This document shows, piece after piece, positions 1 to 8,482 of a stretch of 60,300 nt of DNA; positions within the stretch are counted from its first letter, which is position 1; each line of letters starts with the position of its first letter. A program made the position numbers and the translations under genes. The notes beneath the pieces are model-generated. The model saw only the letters and a program-made list of their open reading frames with translations. It did not search any database and was not told the DNA's origin. The DNA is from Palsa-1447 sp964509885. Its GTDB lineage: Bacteria; Verrucomicrobiota; Verrucomicrobiia; Opitutales; Opitutaceae. The stretch covers positions 1 through 60,300 of the forward strand of contig CAZDZL010000021.1 in the NCBI GenBank assembly GCA_964509885.1. Reading direction: 5' to 3'.

Positions 1-350
1 CGCTCGTGTTGTTGTAGAGCGCCTGGACGCCGTCGGCCGTGAGCTCGCTGCCGCTGATGTTGGTATAGAGGGCCGCGTAGCCGTGGGCCGTGTTCAGGCT
101 TCCGGTCGTGTTGTTGACGAGGCTCGCGTAGCCGGTGGCCGTCAGCTCGGTGCCGGTCGTGTTGGCAAAGAGCGCCGAGATGCCGGTCGCCGTGTTGTAG
201 GTGCCGGTCGTGTTGGAGAAGAGTGCCGTGACGCCGGTGGCGGTGTTGAAGCTTCCGGTCGTGTTGCTGTTCAGCGCCGCGTCGCCGGTGGCCGTGTTCT
301 GTGTGCCGGAGGTGTTGAAGAACAGAGACAGGTAGCCTGTGGCCGTGTTG
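1..350 (-). repeat. Tandem 51-bp coding repeats (17-residue units)
   Basis: The adhesin-like gene consists here of degenerate tandem 51-bp units, each encoding a 17-residue motif with invariant TA and G (positions 2, 3 and 5) and a central A/S-L. The units are diverged in DNA but regular in protein, which points to selection on a repeated beta-structure. They continue past position 1. Confidence 0.8.
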
Positions 351-488
351 TTCGTGCCGGTGTTGGAGCCGCTGCCCAACGCCAGGTTGCCGGTGGCGGT
401 GTCGGACACATCGGCGTGCGCGAGGCTGCAGGCGAGCAGCGCGGCAAGGGAACTAACGATCTTGGTGAGCGACTTCATGTTCTTCATT
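1..488 (-). CDS. Exported repeat-rich adhesin-like protein (3' end beyond window)
   Basis: This is the N-terminal 162 codons of a longer protein that runs off the left edge. Residues 1-25 form a signal peptide: a basic start, a hydrophobic core and an AHA cleavage site. An alternative LLAC lipobox-like sequence ends at Cys20. From about residue 30 the protein is a regular 17-residue repeat of the form NTATGxxALxxNTTGxx, with about eight units visible. Such NTATG arrays resemble the head repeats of trimeric autotransporter adhesins (YadA/Hep_Hag type) and are common in large exported proteins of environmental bacteria. A membrane anchor would lie outside the window. The start at 488 is chosen because the signal peptide begins there; a second ATG lies three codons in. 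The role is probably surface attachment, by inference. Confidence 0.75.
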
Positions 489-580
489 TTGATGGTGCGA
501 AGCAGGTGCTTCCTAGTTTTTGCGAAACTCTGAGAGGGAAACAGAAAAGCTGGATAGCTTGTGGGGGCCCAATGGTCACT

Positions 581-610
581 TTGATATTCAGATAGGATGA
601 CCTTACACAA
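581..610 (-). promoter_or_regulatory. Candidate promoter for the adhesin-like gene
   Basis: On the minus strand TTGTGT (605-610) and TATCAA (581-586) are separated by 18 bases. An A-rich tract lies just upstream, and the block is AT-rich inside a GC-rich replicon. This would give a 5' leader of roughly 85-90 nt. No strong Shine-Dalgarno lies close to the start codon. Confidence 0.35.
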
Positions 611-1042
611 CTTTTATTTTGTTAGTCGGTAACATTTCTTTTTTTTGGGCGTCTTTTTGCGCCCTCAGCGACAGCAGGGACCGTGCCTGACCCGGGAAAT
701 GCGGGCCGCAACTTCGATGATTTTCACAATCGGCACACTTTCCCGAGGGAGGCGCAACCTCCTCGAGCGCACGTGACTCACAAAAGTTTTTTTACACCCG
801 CGCGATCGCTTCCTACTCCCGCTGCGCTGTTTTCTGGCCCCTCGTCGCGATTGCGGGCGCTTCGCGCCGTTTTGTTCCGTCGCAGGGGCCGCCGGTGCGG
901 ACAAACGCGGAATCCGACCTCGCGTTTATGCCATTTTTTGGGTGCAAAATCGGGCCCTTGCGGAGCTGGATTTGCCCATGTTTTCGCCTGCTTTTTTCCC
1001 GGGAATAGGGGCAATTTTACCACCAAATGCCAATGATTGGCT

Positions 1043-1100
1043 AAAACCCCCCTCCCCGGCTGGCGAACGCGGGTCCTCGCGCAGGCCGCGTCGCCACCGG
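1043..1100 (-). terminator. Imperfect hairpin downstream of the GT2 gene
   Basis: Just after the stop at 1106 the minus strand can fold into a long GC-rich stem: arms 1086-1100 and 1056-1072, pairing 4+6+5 bp with single-base bulges. It is followed by a G-rich stretch and then TTTT (1043-1046). The T tract is about nine bases from the stem, so this is not a textbook intrinsic terminator. It may still end the 4116-1106 transcript. Confidence 0.35.
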
Positions 1101-1105
1101 CGCCG

Positions 1106-2050
1106 CTAGAAGTTGATCCGCTCCTTCTCGACGACGAGCGGCCTGCGGATCACGCGGGTGTGGATCGCGCCGATGTACTCGCCGATGATCCCGATGAAGA
1201 ACAGCTGCACGGAGGCGAAGAAGAAGAGACCGATCACGACAGGAGCCACCCCGAGCGCGAACCGCTGCCAGAACAGGAGCTTGTAGACGAGGTACACGAG
1301 GCCCACGACGAACGAGAGCGCCGAGGCGGCGAACCCGAGCATGGCCGCCAGCCGGAGCGGGACCTTGGAATGGCTCGTTATCCCCAGCATCGCCACGTCG
1401 TAGAGGGAATACAGGTTGTTCTTCGTGGTCCCGCGGTGGCGCCTCGGCTGGTCATACGGCACCAGGGCCACGGCGAACCCCATCTCGCTGATCAGCCCGC
1501 GCACGTAGGGGTACGGCTCGTCGAGCGCCCTGAAGGCCTCGACGACCTTCCGGTCGTAGAGGCCGAACCCGGTGACGTTCTCGAGGAGATCGATGTCCGC
1601 CAGCCTCTTCACGAGGCGGTAGTATGCCTTGCGCAGCGTGAAGACGAGGAGCGGCTCCGCGCTGTTCCGCTTTTGGCCCACGACCACCTCGCTCCCCTCT
1701 CGCCAGAGGCGGATGAACGCGGGGATCAGCTCCGGGGGATCCTGCAGGTCGGCGGCGACGACGATCACGGCGTCCCCGCGCGCGTTCAGCAGGCCGTGGT
1801 AGGGCGAGCGCACGTGCCCGAAATTGCGCTGGTTGAGGATGACCTTCACCCGGGGGTCCCCGGCCGCCAGCCGGCGCAGCTCCTCCTGGGTCGAGTCGGT
1901 GGACGCGTTGTCTATATAGAGGTGCTCGTAGGTCACGCCCGGGACCTGGGCCATCACGTCGCGCACCTTCTCATGCAGCGGACGCACGTTCTCCCGCTCG
2001 TTGCGGCACGGCGTCAGGACGGTAACCGAGACCGATGGGGAGGTCGTCAT
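1106..2050 (-). CDS. Membrane-anchored family 2 glycosyltransferase (GtrB/ArnC/DPM-like)
   Basis: This 314-residue GT-A glycosyltransferase has an N-terminal nucleotide-sugar domain with TPCRNE at 13-18 and the metal-binding DLQDP at 101-105. An RRHRGTTK segment lies at about 203-210. Two C-terminal membrane helices follow at about 232-258 and 266-292. This layout and length match bactoprenol-phosphate glycosyltransferases such as GtrB and ArnC, which load a sugar onto a polyprenyl phosphate at the inner membrane face. It lies 44 bases downstream of the CapD-like dehydratase and is probably cotranscribed with it. The sugar cannot be told from the sequence. It may supply a lipid-linked sugar to a periplasmic GT-C enzyme such as the giant membrane proteins of this locus (inference). 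Confidence 0.85.
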   Translation of the reverse strand: MTTSPSVSVTVLTPCRNERENVRPLHEKVRDVMAQVPGVTYEHLYIDNASTDSTQEELRRLAAGDPRVKVILNQRNFGHVRSPYHGLLNARGDAVIVVAADLQDPPELIPAFIRLWREGSEVVVGQKRNSAEPLLVFTLRKAYYRLVKRLADIDLLENVTGFGLYDRKVVEAFRALDEPYPYVRGLISEMGFAVALVPYDQPRRHRGTTKNNLYSLYDVAMLGITSHSKVPLRLAAMLGFAASALSFVVGLVYLVYKLLFWQRFALGVAPVVIGLFFFASVQLFFIGIIGEYIGAIHTRVIRRPLVVEKERINF

Positions 2051-2094
2051 GTCAGGGCGCGGGAAGTACCAGTGCGGGCCGCGCCCGGCAAGCT

Positions 2095-4116
2095 CTACAG
2101 GTCCGCAGGGCGAGCCGCGGGCGAGGCCGTCGCCCCCTGCTCCGGCTCCAGGTGCGGCGTGTACTCGGGCACGAGCGCCTGGATGTCCCGCTTCACCTGG
2201 TTCGGACCCATGCCCTGCGCCCGCCCGCGGATGTCGAGGAGGCCCTGGCTCAGCGCCTCGTACGCCTGGGGTTCCCCCGTGAAGCGCAGGATCTTGGGGT
2301 GGGCGGTGGGCACCATGCTCTCGGTGTCGTAGTTGAGCTCCTCGAAGAGCTTCTCCCCGGGCCGAAGCCCGGTGAACGTGATCTCGACGTCGATCCCGGG
2401 CTTGAGGCCGCTCAGCTCTATCAGCTGGCGCGCGACGTCGATGATCTTCACGGGGCTGCCCATATCGAGGACGAAGATCTCCCCTCCGGCCCCCTGGGCC
2501 GCGCTCTGCAGGACGAGGCCGACCGCCTCGTGGACCGTCATGAAGTAGCGCGTCATCTCCGGGTGCGTGACCGTGACGGGGCCCCCCGCGGCGATCTGCC
2601 TCTTGAAGGTCGGTATCACGCTCCCGGACGATCCGAGGACGTTTCCGAAGCGCACCGCCATGAACCGGGTCCGCGTGCCGGCCCGCCGCTGCAGCGCCTG
2701 GACATACAGCTCGGCCAGCCGCTTGGTCGCGCCCATGGCGCTCGTGGGGTTGATGGCCTTGTCCGTGGAGATGAGCACGAAGCGCTCGACGCCCGACTCG
2801 ATCGAGAGCCGCGCCATCTCCATCGTGCCGATCGCGTTGTTCCGGAACGCCTCGAAAGGCTGTTGCTCCATCATGGGCACGTGCTTGTGCGCGGCGGCGT
2901 GGAAGAGCAGCTGGGGCCGGTGGCCCTCGAATATCCCCCGCATGCGCTCGCCGTCCATGATGTCCGCGACCAGGGGGACGACCTGCGCCGCGAGGCCCGC
3001 CTCGACCAGTTCCCGCTCGATCTGGAACATCTGCACCTCGCAGCGCTCCACGAGGAGGAGGCGCGACGGGCCGTAACCGCCGATCTGGCGGCAGAGCTCG
3101 GCGCCGATGCTGCCGCCGGCGCCGGTGACCATGACGACCTTGCCCTGCACCAGGTCCCGGATGCGGTCCGCCTCGAGGACGACGCGCTCGCGGCCCAGCA
3201 GGTCCTCGATCTGCACCGGGCGGATCTGTGAGGCCTTCACGGTCCCGTTCACCATCTGCTCCATCGAGGGGACCGTCTCGAAGGGCAGGCGCGCCTCGTT
3301 GAACACCTGCACCACCTCGCGGATCCGCCGGCCGGACGCGCTCGGCATCGCGATCACGGCCTCGTCGGCCTGGAGCGTGCCCTGCAGGAGCAGCTCCGGG
3401 CGCCCCACGACCGGGACCCCGTGCACGCGCGTGTTCCACTTGGCGCCGTCGTCGTCGAAGAAGGCGATGGGGTACATGCGCAGGTCCCGGCGAAGCTTCA
3501 TCTCCTTCGCCAGGTTGGCGCCCACGTCGCCCGCCCCTATGATCACGATCCGTCGCAGGGGCCGGTTGCCGGAGCGGTGCTCCTTCTGGCGCTCCCGGAG
3601 CATCCGGAAGCCGAGCCGGACGCTGCCGAGCGCGGCCGTGTCCAGCAGGAAGCCGAGGATGATGATCGAGCGCGGCGGGGCGTACTGGCCCTTGGTGGCA
3701 TACCAGGCGCCCAGCGAGACGAGGCTGGCCGAGGCGCACGCGAGGACGATCCGGCGCGCGTCGGGCAGGCTGAAGTAGGTCAACAGGCTGCGAAACTGCC
3801 CGAAGGCGAAAAGCGCGAGGATCTCGACCGGAAGCGTCCACTGGAGCGTCCCCCAGAAGTGCATCTGCTCGTCATGGGGCGGGTGGAATTCGAACCGGAT
3901 GAGGTACGCCACCCAATGGGCCGCGACGATAGCGGCGCTGTAGACGACCACGAGCAGGACCACGCGGGTGAAGGCCGAGGCGCCGTTCGCGGGGGGGCGC
4001 GCGGACCGGGCCGCCGCGGCAAAGGCCGCCCAGGCGCCGGAAGCCGGCTCGGCCGGGTCGGGCAAGGCGCCGCCGTTCGGCCCATGGTGCGGCGCGTGGC
4101 TTGCCTCGTCGCTCAT
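2095..4116 (-). CDS. Membrane-bound nucleotide-sugar 4,6-dehydratase (CapD/WbpM/PglF family)
   Basis: This 673-residue protein has the full CapD/WbpM architecture. N-terminal membrane helices lie at about 51-75, 93-110, 122-140 and 149-168. A first Rossmann domain carries GAGDVG at 194-199. The catalytic SDR domain carries TGAGGSIG at 331-338 and the segment 450-465 ending SAMGATK. Replacement of the usual catalytic Tyr by Met in that motif is characteristic of the family, which converts UDP-GlcNAc to its 4-keto-6-deoxy derivative and feeds QuiNAc, FucNAc or bacillosamine synthesis. I start at 4116 (MSDEASHAP); a start at 4383 would add a low-complexity extension through the upstream region. 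It works with the WecA-like transferase and epimerase of the next operon, as WbpM does with WbpL and WbpV. Confidence 0.9.
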   Translation of the reverse strand: MSDEASHAPHHGPNGGALPDPAEPASGAWAAFAAAARSARPPANGASAFTRVVLLVVVYSAAIVAAHWVAYLIRFEFHPPHDEQMHFWGTLQWTLPVEILALFAFGQFRSLLTYFSLPDARRIVLACASASLVSLGAWYATKGQYAPPRSIIILGFLLDTAALGSVRLGFRMLRERQKEHRSGNRPLRRIVIIGAGDVGANLAKEMKLRRDLRMYPIAFFDDDGAKWNTRVHGVPVVGRPELLLQGTLQADEAVIAMPSASGRRIREVVQVFNEARLPFETVPSMEQMVNGTVKASQIRPVQIEDLLGRERVVLEADRIRDLVQGKVVMVTGAGGSIGAELCRQIGGYGPSRLLLVERCEVQMFQIERELVEAGLAAQVVPLVADIMDGERMRGIFEGHRPQLLFHAAAHKHVPMMEQQPFEAFRNNAIGTMEMARLSIESGVERFVLISTDKAINPTSAMGATKRLAELYVQALQRRAGTRTRFMAVRFGNVLGSSGSVIPTFKRQIAAGGPVTVTHPEMTRYFMTVHEAVGLVLQSAAQGAGGEIFVLDMGSPVKIIDVARQLIELSGLKPGIDVEITFTGLRPGEKLFEELNYDTESMVPTAHPKILRFTGEPQAYEALSQGLLDIRGRAQGMGPNQVKRDIQALVPEYTPHLEPEQGATASPAARPADL

Positions 4117-4190
4117 GCGCCCCGGGTGGACTCTGGATGAGGTCCTTCGCGCCTCAAGGGGGGGGAGGCGCACGCTTCTGGTGAGCCTCG

Positions 4191-4220
4191 TCGTGTAGCG
4201 GCCGTGAGCATGGGGGTCCA
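4191..4220 (-). promoter_or_regulatory. Candidate promoter for the CapD-like dehydratase operon
   Basis: In the 187-base gap upstream of the dehydratase, the minus strand has TTGGAC (4215-4220) and TACACG (4191-4196) with an 18-base spacer. The gap also carries the terminator of the preceding operon, so a promoter is expected here. The match is modest. Confidence 0.35.
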
Positions 4221-4260
4221 ACGCCCAGTTTTGACGGGCGACTTTCCCACGTCGAGTTTG

Positions 4261-4285
4261 AAAAGCCGCGGTCCCCGGCCGCGGC
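4261..4285 (-). terminator. Putative rho-independent terminator of the 19104-4304 operon
   Basis: On the minus strand a perfect 7-bp GC stem (4265-4271 with 4279-4285, GCCGCGG/CCGCGGC) with a 7-base loop is followed directly by TTTT. It starts 18 bases after the stop codon of the WecA-like gene. The T tract is short, but position and orientation fit the end of the 14-gene run. Confidence 0.5.
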
Positions 4286-4303
4286 ATCGGGGCGGGACCG
4301 GGC

Positions 4304-5332
4304 TCAAGGACCGCGCCCGGGATTCGCCCGGTCGAAAAGGCGCTCGGCGTAGGTGAAGAAGGCCGCCCAGAGCGCGCAGACAAACGTCGCGGCGGCGGCC
4401 TTCACGGGCCAGCCCATGCCCTGTGCCGCCAGGACGACAACGAGGACCAGGACCTGCAGGAGGCCCTCGGCCGAGGTCACGAACAGGTGCGTCCTGCCGG
4501 TGCGGACCAGGCGCTGGTAGAAGTGCTCCCTGTGGGGCTGGAGCCAATTCTCCCCTTTCCGGATCCGGCGCCCGAGCGTGAACGCGGTGTCGAGGACGAA
4601 GTTCGCGTGGAGCAGCCCGAACGCCCCGAGGAGGTACCAGCCGAGGTCCCGCGCGAGCCAGAAGGCGAGCACGGCGAGAAGGAAGCCGATGGGGGCGCTG
4701 CCGACGTCGCCCAGGAACATGCGCGCGCGGGGGAAATTGTGCGGCAGGAACCCCGCCCCCGCCCCGGCGAGGACGATCGCCAGGACGACCGCGGGGTGCG
4801 TCCGGCCCGCGCCCGCGGTCAGGGCGACAAGCGCCGTGCCCGCGCCGGTGGTCACCACCTGCATCCCCGCGATGCCGTTGATGCCGTCCATGAAATTGAA
4901 GGCATTGGTGTAGCCGATGATCCAAAGAAACCCAACCGTGGCGAAGATCGCGCTCGCGGTCGGGGTGGACGCGATCCCCCCGGTGAGGCCGAGCGCCGAC
5001 AGGGCCACGATCGCGGCGCCCGCCTGGACGCCAAATCGCAGCACCGGGGACCGCGAGCGAAGGTCGTCCAGGAAGGAGACCGCCGTCAGGACGACGACCG
5101 CGAGCGCCAGCCAGGCGAACCCGGGCGCCGCGTTGAGCGGCGCCGCGGCGTATCCCGCGACGGCGGCGCCGATGAGCAGCGAGATGCCCCCGCCGCGCAC
5201 CACCGGCCTGTCGTGGCTGGAGCGCTCGTTGGGCCGGTCCACGACCCCGAGGCGTCCGAGGATGGCCCTCGCGGCAAAGCCGGCGAGGTAGGAGACGGCC
5301 GACGCCAGGAAAAAGGCCCAATAGAGGTTCAC
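4304..5332 (-). CDS. Polyprenyl-phosphate HexNAc-1-phosphate transferase (WecA/WbpL/MraY family)
   Basis: This 342-residue polytopic protein starts O-unit assembly by moving a sugar-1-phosphate from a UDP-sugar onto undecaprenyl phosphate at the inner membrane. Family hallmarks are all visible: VDRPNERSSH at 31-40, the DD pair at 89-90, NAFNFMDGINGIAG at 143-156, FLGDVGS at 206-212 and PHREH at 266-270. The length matches WbpL and WecA. It is the last gene of a 14-gene run and sits 50 bases after an NAD-dependent epimerase, the same partnership as wbpV-wbpL. The likely substrate is therefore a UDP-N-acetyl-6-deoxyhexose such as UDP-FucNAc or QuiNAc made with the CapD-like dehydratase (inference). 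Confidence 0.92.
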   Translation of the reverse strand: MNLYWAFFLASAVSYLAGFAARAILGRLGVVDRPNERSSHDRPVVRGGGISLLIGAAVAGYAAAPLNAAPGFAWLALAVVVLTAVSFLDDLRSRSPVLRFGVQAGAAIVALSALGLTGGIASTPTASAIFATVGFLWIIGYTNAFNFMDGINGIAGMQVVTTGAGTALVALTAGAGRTHPAVVLAIVLAGAGAGFLPHNFPRARMFLGDVGSAPIGFLLAVLAFWLARDLGWYLLGAFGLLHANFVLDTAFTLGRRIRKGENWLQPHREHFYQRLVRTGRTHLFVTSAEGLLQVLVLVVVLAAQGMGWPVKAAAATFVCALWAAFFTYAERLFDRANPGRGP

Positions 5333-5382
5333 AGGACTTCGTTGTTCAAGGGGAGCTCCGTCTGCACGGCCGAGGCCATGGA

Positions 5383-6411
5383 TCAGACAATGCGGCCGTA
5401 GTAAAGGGATGACTTGCGCAGCGTGTCTTCAAATGTATCCCAGCGGAGGTCGGGGAAATACGCCTGCATCCGCCCCACGTCCACAACGGTTTCGCTCGTG
5501 AGCTTTCCCAGGACGTCCGTCGTCAGGGGAAAGCGCACACCGAGAATCGCCAGGGCGTCGCCGAGGGCCCCCGCCGTCCGAAGCAGCGGCAGGGGTGCCC
5601 GCGCGGGCCGGGCATACCCGCAGGCGGCGCAGAAGGCCGCGCAGATCTCCGCCAGCGACGGGGCGGCCGGCGCCGCGAGGTTCACGATGCTCCCTCCCGC
5701 CCCGGGGAGAAGGGCGAGGCGCGCGAGGAGCTCGGCGGCCCTCGCCACGGGCAGCACGCTCTTTCGCGCGCGGCCGTCGCCGGGCAGCACGAATCGCCTG
5801 CGACGGAGGGCCTCGGCAAGCCGGAAGAAATTGGCGCGGTCGCCGTCGCCGTAGACCGTGGCGATGCGGGCGATGCGCCAGTCAAGGCCGCTCGCCTGGA
5901 CGAGGCGCTCGGACTCAAGTTTCGAGCGGCCGTAGGCCGAGGCGGGAGCCAGCCGATCGTCCTCGCCGCGCGCCCTCCCGTCCTGCGCCCAGTCATAGAC
6001 CGCCGTTGTGCTCGCCAGTACGAATCGCCCCGCGCCCGACGCCGCGCAGGCGGCGAGCAGGCGGCCCGTCCCCTCAGCGTTCACGGCGTGGAACCGGCGG
6101 ATCTCGGCCGGGGTTTCAAGCGGCCGGTGCACGTGGGCCGCGCAGTGGACCACCGCGCCGATCCCGGAGAGCGCCGCTGCCCACTGCGTGCCGGCGCCGA
6201 CCTCCCCCACGCGGACCACGTCGACGGCTCGGCCGGCGCCCGGGTCCCGGGCCGCCGCGGCCACTTTGCCCCTGAGCTCCGCCTCCGACGTCCCGCACCG
6301 GACGGCGAAGCGCGCGGGGACGCTCTCGCCGACAAGCGCCGCGGCGAGCGCCGCGCCGACGAACCCGTTGGCGCCCGTCACGAGGATGCCCTCGCCGCTA
6401 GGAGCGCCCAT
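5383..6411 (-). CDS. NAD-dependent epimerase/reductase (WbpV-like SDR)
   Basis: This 342-residue extended SDR has the cofactor loop TGANGFVG at 12-19, an active-site Ser/Thr region near 134-138 and the catalytic pair Tyr160-Lys164 (YGRSK). Proteins of this type upstream of a WecA-like transferase (WbpV, WcaG-like) reduce or epimerise 4-keto-6-deoxy UDP-sugars, for example giving UDP-QuiNAc or UDP-FucNAc. I choose the start at 6411, directly before the Rossmann motif and behind a good AAAGGGG ribosome site. A start at 6459 would lie deeper in the preceding gene. It overlaps the upstream glycosyltransferase by 14 bases, suggesting translational coupling. Confidence 0.85.
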   Translation of the reverse strand: MGAPSGEGILVTGANGFVGAALAAALVGESVPARFAVRCGTSEAELRGKVAAAARDPGAGRAVDVVRVGEVGAGTQWAAALSGIGAVVHCAAHVHRPLETPAEIRRFHAVNAEGTGRLLAACAASGAGRFVLASTTAVYDWAQDGRARGEDDRLAPASAYGRSKLESERLVQASGLDWRIARIATVYGDGDRANFFRLAEALRRRRFVLPGDGRARKSVLPVARAAELLARLALLPGAGGSIVNLAAPAAPSLAEICAAFCAACGYARPARAPLPLLRTAGALGDALAILGVRFPLTTDVLGKLTSETVVDVGRMQAYFPDLRWDTFEDTLRKSSLYYGRIV

Positions 6412-7582
6412 GTCCCCTTTCCAGGAGTGCGTGGAGGCGCTCGTATTCCTGAAGGACAAGGGCGTTGACGCGCCCCGCGTCGAAGAGCTCCAGGGCCCGG
6501 GACCGGGCCGCCCGGCCCATGGTCGACCTCAAGGCGGCGTCCCCCAGCATCCGGCCCAGCGCCCCGGCAAGGGCCGCGGAGTCCTTGGCCGGGACAAGGA
6601 TCCCGGTCACGCCGTCCTGGACGGAGTCGCGCAGGCCGACGATGGACGTGCCCACGGTCGGCACCCCCATGACGGCCGCCTCGATCACGACATTGCCGAA
6701 GCCCTCGCGGTAGCTCGGAAGGCACAACAGGTCCGCAATCGCGAGCGTCCTCTCCGGCTCGGGATCGTAGCCGGCCAGCCGGATCCTGGCGTTGCCGGCG
6801 ACGGCCGCGAGCTGGGCCCTGAGTTCCCCGTCGGTCGTCCCCTCGTCCAGGGGGCCGACGATCACCAGGTAGCTGTCGCTTCCACGCGCCAGGAGCTCCT
6901 TGAAGGCGAGCAGGAGCTCGACGACGCCCTTGTCGCGGGTCACCCGGCCCACGAACACGACCACCAGGGCCCCGTCGGGAATCCCGAGGGCCGCGTACGT
7001 CGCCGCGGTGCGGTGGTTCGTCCTCGCGCGCTCCCATCGCGCCACGTCGACGCCCGCGATCGAGCCCGCGCCCAGCACGCGCAGCGACGACTCGCCGCCG
7101 ATGCCCTCCGATATGAGGAACGCCCTCTGGCTCGGGCTGTCGGCGTAGCACAGCGTGTTCAGGGCGACGACAATCCGGTCGCAGGTCCTGGCGACCCAGC
7201 GCAGAAGCCCCTTCATCTCGACCCAGGGCTGCCCGGTGAAGGTGTGCAGCCGGATCGGCACCCCGGCGGCCCGTGCGGCCAGCGCGCAGAGCAGGCCCGC
7301 CTTCGGGGTGTTCGAGTGGACGATCTCGTAGCGCCGGCGGCGGAAGTGCAGGTAGAGCTGGAACAGGGCGCGAGCGTCCGAGAAGGGGGCGATCTTGCGG
7401 GGGATCTCGATCGTGACGGCCGTGACCCCCTCCATCGAGGCCAGGTCCCCCCAGTCGGAGCCGCCGCTGCTGACCACGTCGACCTCGTGGCCCGCGCGCA
7501 CGAGGGCCGGGATCTGCTCGCCCAGGTTGTGAACCAGGAAATAGGGCACGGTCGCGACGCGGGCTATGCGGAACGAGCTCAT
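6398..7582 (-). CDS. Family 4 glycosyltransferase (GT-B fold)
   Basis: This 394-residue retaining GT-B glycosyltransferase has an N-terminal acceptor domain beginning at about residue 4 and a C-terminal nucleotide-sugar domain. The latter carries VGRVTRDKG at 211-219 and the E-x7-E motif in EGFGNVVIEA at 293-302. The length is normal. It adds one sugar to the lipid-linked unit on the cytoplasmic side of the membrane; donor and acceptor cannot be read. It starts 3 bases after the previous GT2 stop and overlaps the epimerase gene, so it is firmly within the operon. Confidence 0.88.
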   Translation of the reverse strand: MSSFRIARVATVPYFLVHNLGEQIPALVRAGHEVDVVSSGGSDWGDLASMEGVTAVTIEIPRKIAPFSDARALFQLYLHFRRRRYEIVHSNTPKAGLLCALAARAAGVPIRLHTFTGQPWVEMKGLLRWVARTCDRIVVALNTLCYADSPSQRAFLISEGIGGESSLRVLGAGSIAGVDVARWERARTNHRTAATYAALGIPDGALVVVFVGRVTRDKGVVELLLAFKELLARGSDSYLVIVGPLDEGTTDGELRAQLAAVAGNARIRLAGYDPEPERTLAIADLLCLPSYREGFGNVVIEAAVMGVPTVGTSIVGLRDSVQDGVTGILVPAKDSAALAGALGRMLGDAALRSTMGRAARSRALELFDAGRVNALVLQEYERLHALLERGHGRS

Positions 7583-7585
7583 CGC

Positions 7586-8482
7586 CTAGCAGGCCTGCGG
7601 GGACGCCGAGCGCCTTATCTGTTCCCACTGGGCTGCGTAGGGCCGGGACTCGGGAGAAGGCCGCGGCCTCATGAACCGCGCCCCCGACGCCTGCCAGAGA
7701 AAGGTCCCGGCGTCCTTTGCGACGCGAAGCCCGCACACCGCGCAGGCCAGGCAGACCCATCCGAATTGCCGGCTGGCCGCGAAGGTGGCCGCCTGGACCC
7801 GAAGGAGGGCCCACCGGGTCCTCAGGCTCGCCCGCAGCCTAATGGCGCCCCTCACCCTGTAGGCGAAGAGGACCTCGTCCACGCAGCCGAAGGTGCTCCT
7901 CCGGTAGCTGCGCAGCAGGAGCTCCTGGTCGTCGCTCTTGTAGGACTCGGGGATCCTGTAGCGGAACCTGCGGAACCACTCGATGCGACCCATCCACGTC
8001 GGATGAGGAAGGTAGAACCCCCGCCACGGCCTGGAGCAGATCTGCGCGTGGGACAGGGCGCGGGGAAAGAGGCCGAGCAGCTCGTCCGAGGGCGAAATCG
8101 TCATGGCGCGGACCGCGACAAGATCGAGGTCGGGGCGCTCGCGGAGCGACGCCACCTGCCGTGCGAACCGTCCCGGAAAGGAGACGTCGTCCTGGTCCAT
8201 GCGCGCGAGATACGTTCCCCGAGCCAGGTCGATCGCCTCGTTCAGCCGAGCCGCCAATCCCCGGTTGCAGCCGTCCCTGAGGACCCGGATCCTCGCGTCG
8301 CGGATGTCGTTGATGCTGTCCAGCGAGCCGTCGGACGACCCGTCGTCGATGATGAGCATCTCCCAGTGCACGTACGTCTGGTTGACGACGGACAGCACGG
8401 CGGCGCGCAGGTCCCTGCCCGCGTTGTACACGGGCATCGCCACCGTGACGAGCGGTTCAGCGTGGGGCTCGGCCATGGGCAT
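7586..8482 (-). CDS. Family 2 glycosyltransferase (GT-A)
   Basis: This 298-residue inverting glycosyltransferase has the opening motif MPVYN at 16-20, DDGSSD at 46-51 and the metal-binding DQDD at 96-99. The C-terminal third has no clear membrane anchor, so it probably acts as a soluble or peripheral cytoplasmic enzyme. Two starts are possible, 8482 and 8476; both overlap the upstream epimerase gene by 20-26 bases, as is usual in this run. Substrates are unknown. Confidence 0.85.
   Translation of the reverse strand: MPMAEPHAEPLVTVAMPVYNAGRDLRAAVLSVVNQTYVHWEMLIIDDGSSDGSLDSINDIRDARIRVLRDGCNRGLAARLNEAIDLARGTYLARMDQDDVSFPGRFARQVASLRERPDLDLVAVRAMTISPSDELLGLFPRALSHAQICSRPWRGFYLPHPTWMGRIEWFRRFRYRIPESYKSDDQELLLRSYRRSTFGCVDEVLFAYRVRGAIRLRASLRTRWALLRVQAATFAASRQFGWVCLACAVCGLRVAKDAGTFLWQASGARFMRPRPSPESRPYAAQWEQIRRSASPQAC

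Larger units (their letters stand above)
489..1105. other. Intergenic region without a supported gene
   Basis: About 617 bases separate the adhesin-like gene from the next gene; both are on the minus strand. The part at 489-660 is clearly more AT-rich than the rest of the window and probably holds the adhesin promoter. The short reading frames at about 665-1036 on both strands have no recognisable domain, no ribosome binding site and low-complexity Arg/Ala-rich translations, so I do not call them. Confidence 0.6.

Noticed and set aside
1..350. CRISPR-like periodicity
   Set aside because: The 51-bp units are contiguous, degenerate and coding, with no spacers.
83..595. Plus-strand open frame over the adhesin region
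   Set aside because: It is the antisense of the NTATG repeats and reads as repetitive Gly/Arg/Val. The minus strand has the signal peptide and the regular motif.
645..664. Hairpin with adjacent T run as a terminator
   Set aside because: On the plus strand the T run comes before the stem, and on the minus strand the stem is followed by A, so neither orientation is a terminator.
665..1036. Short overlapping frames on both strands between the first two genes
   Set aside because: They have no ribosome sites, domains or plausible composition; the region is treated as non-coding.
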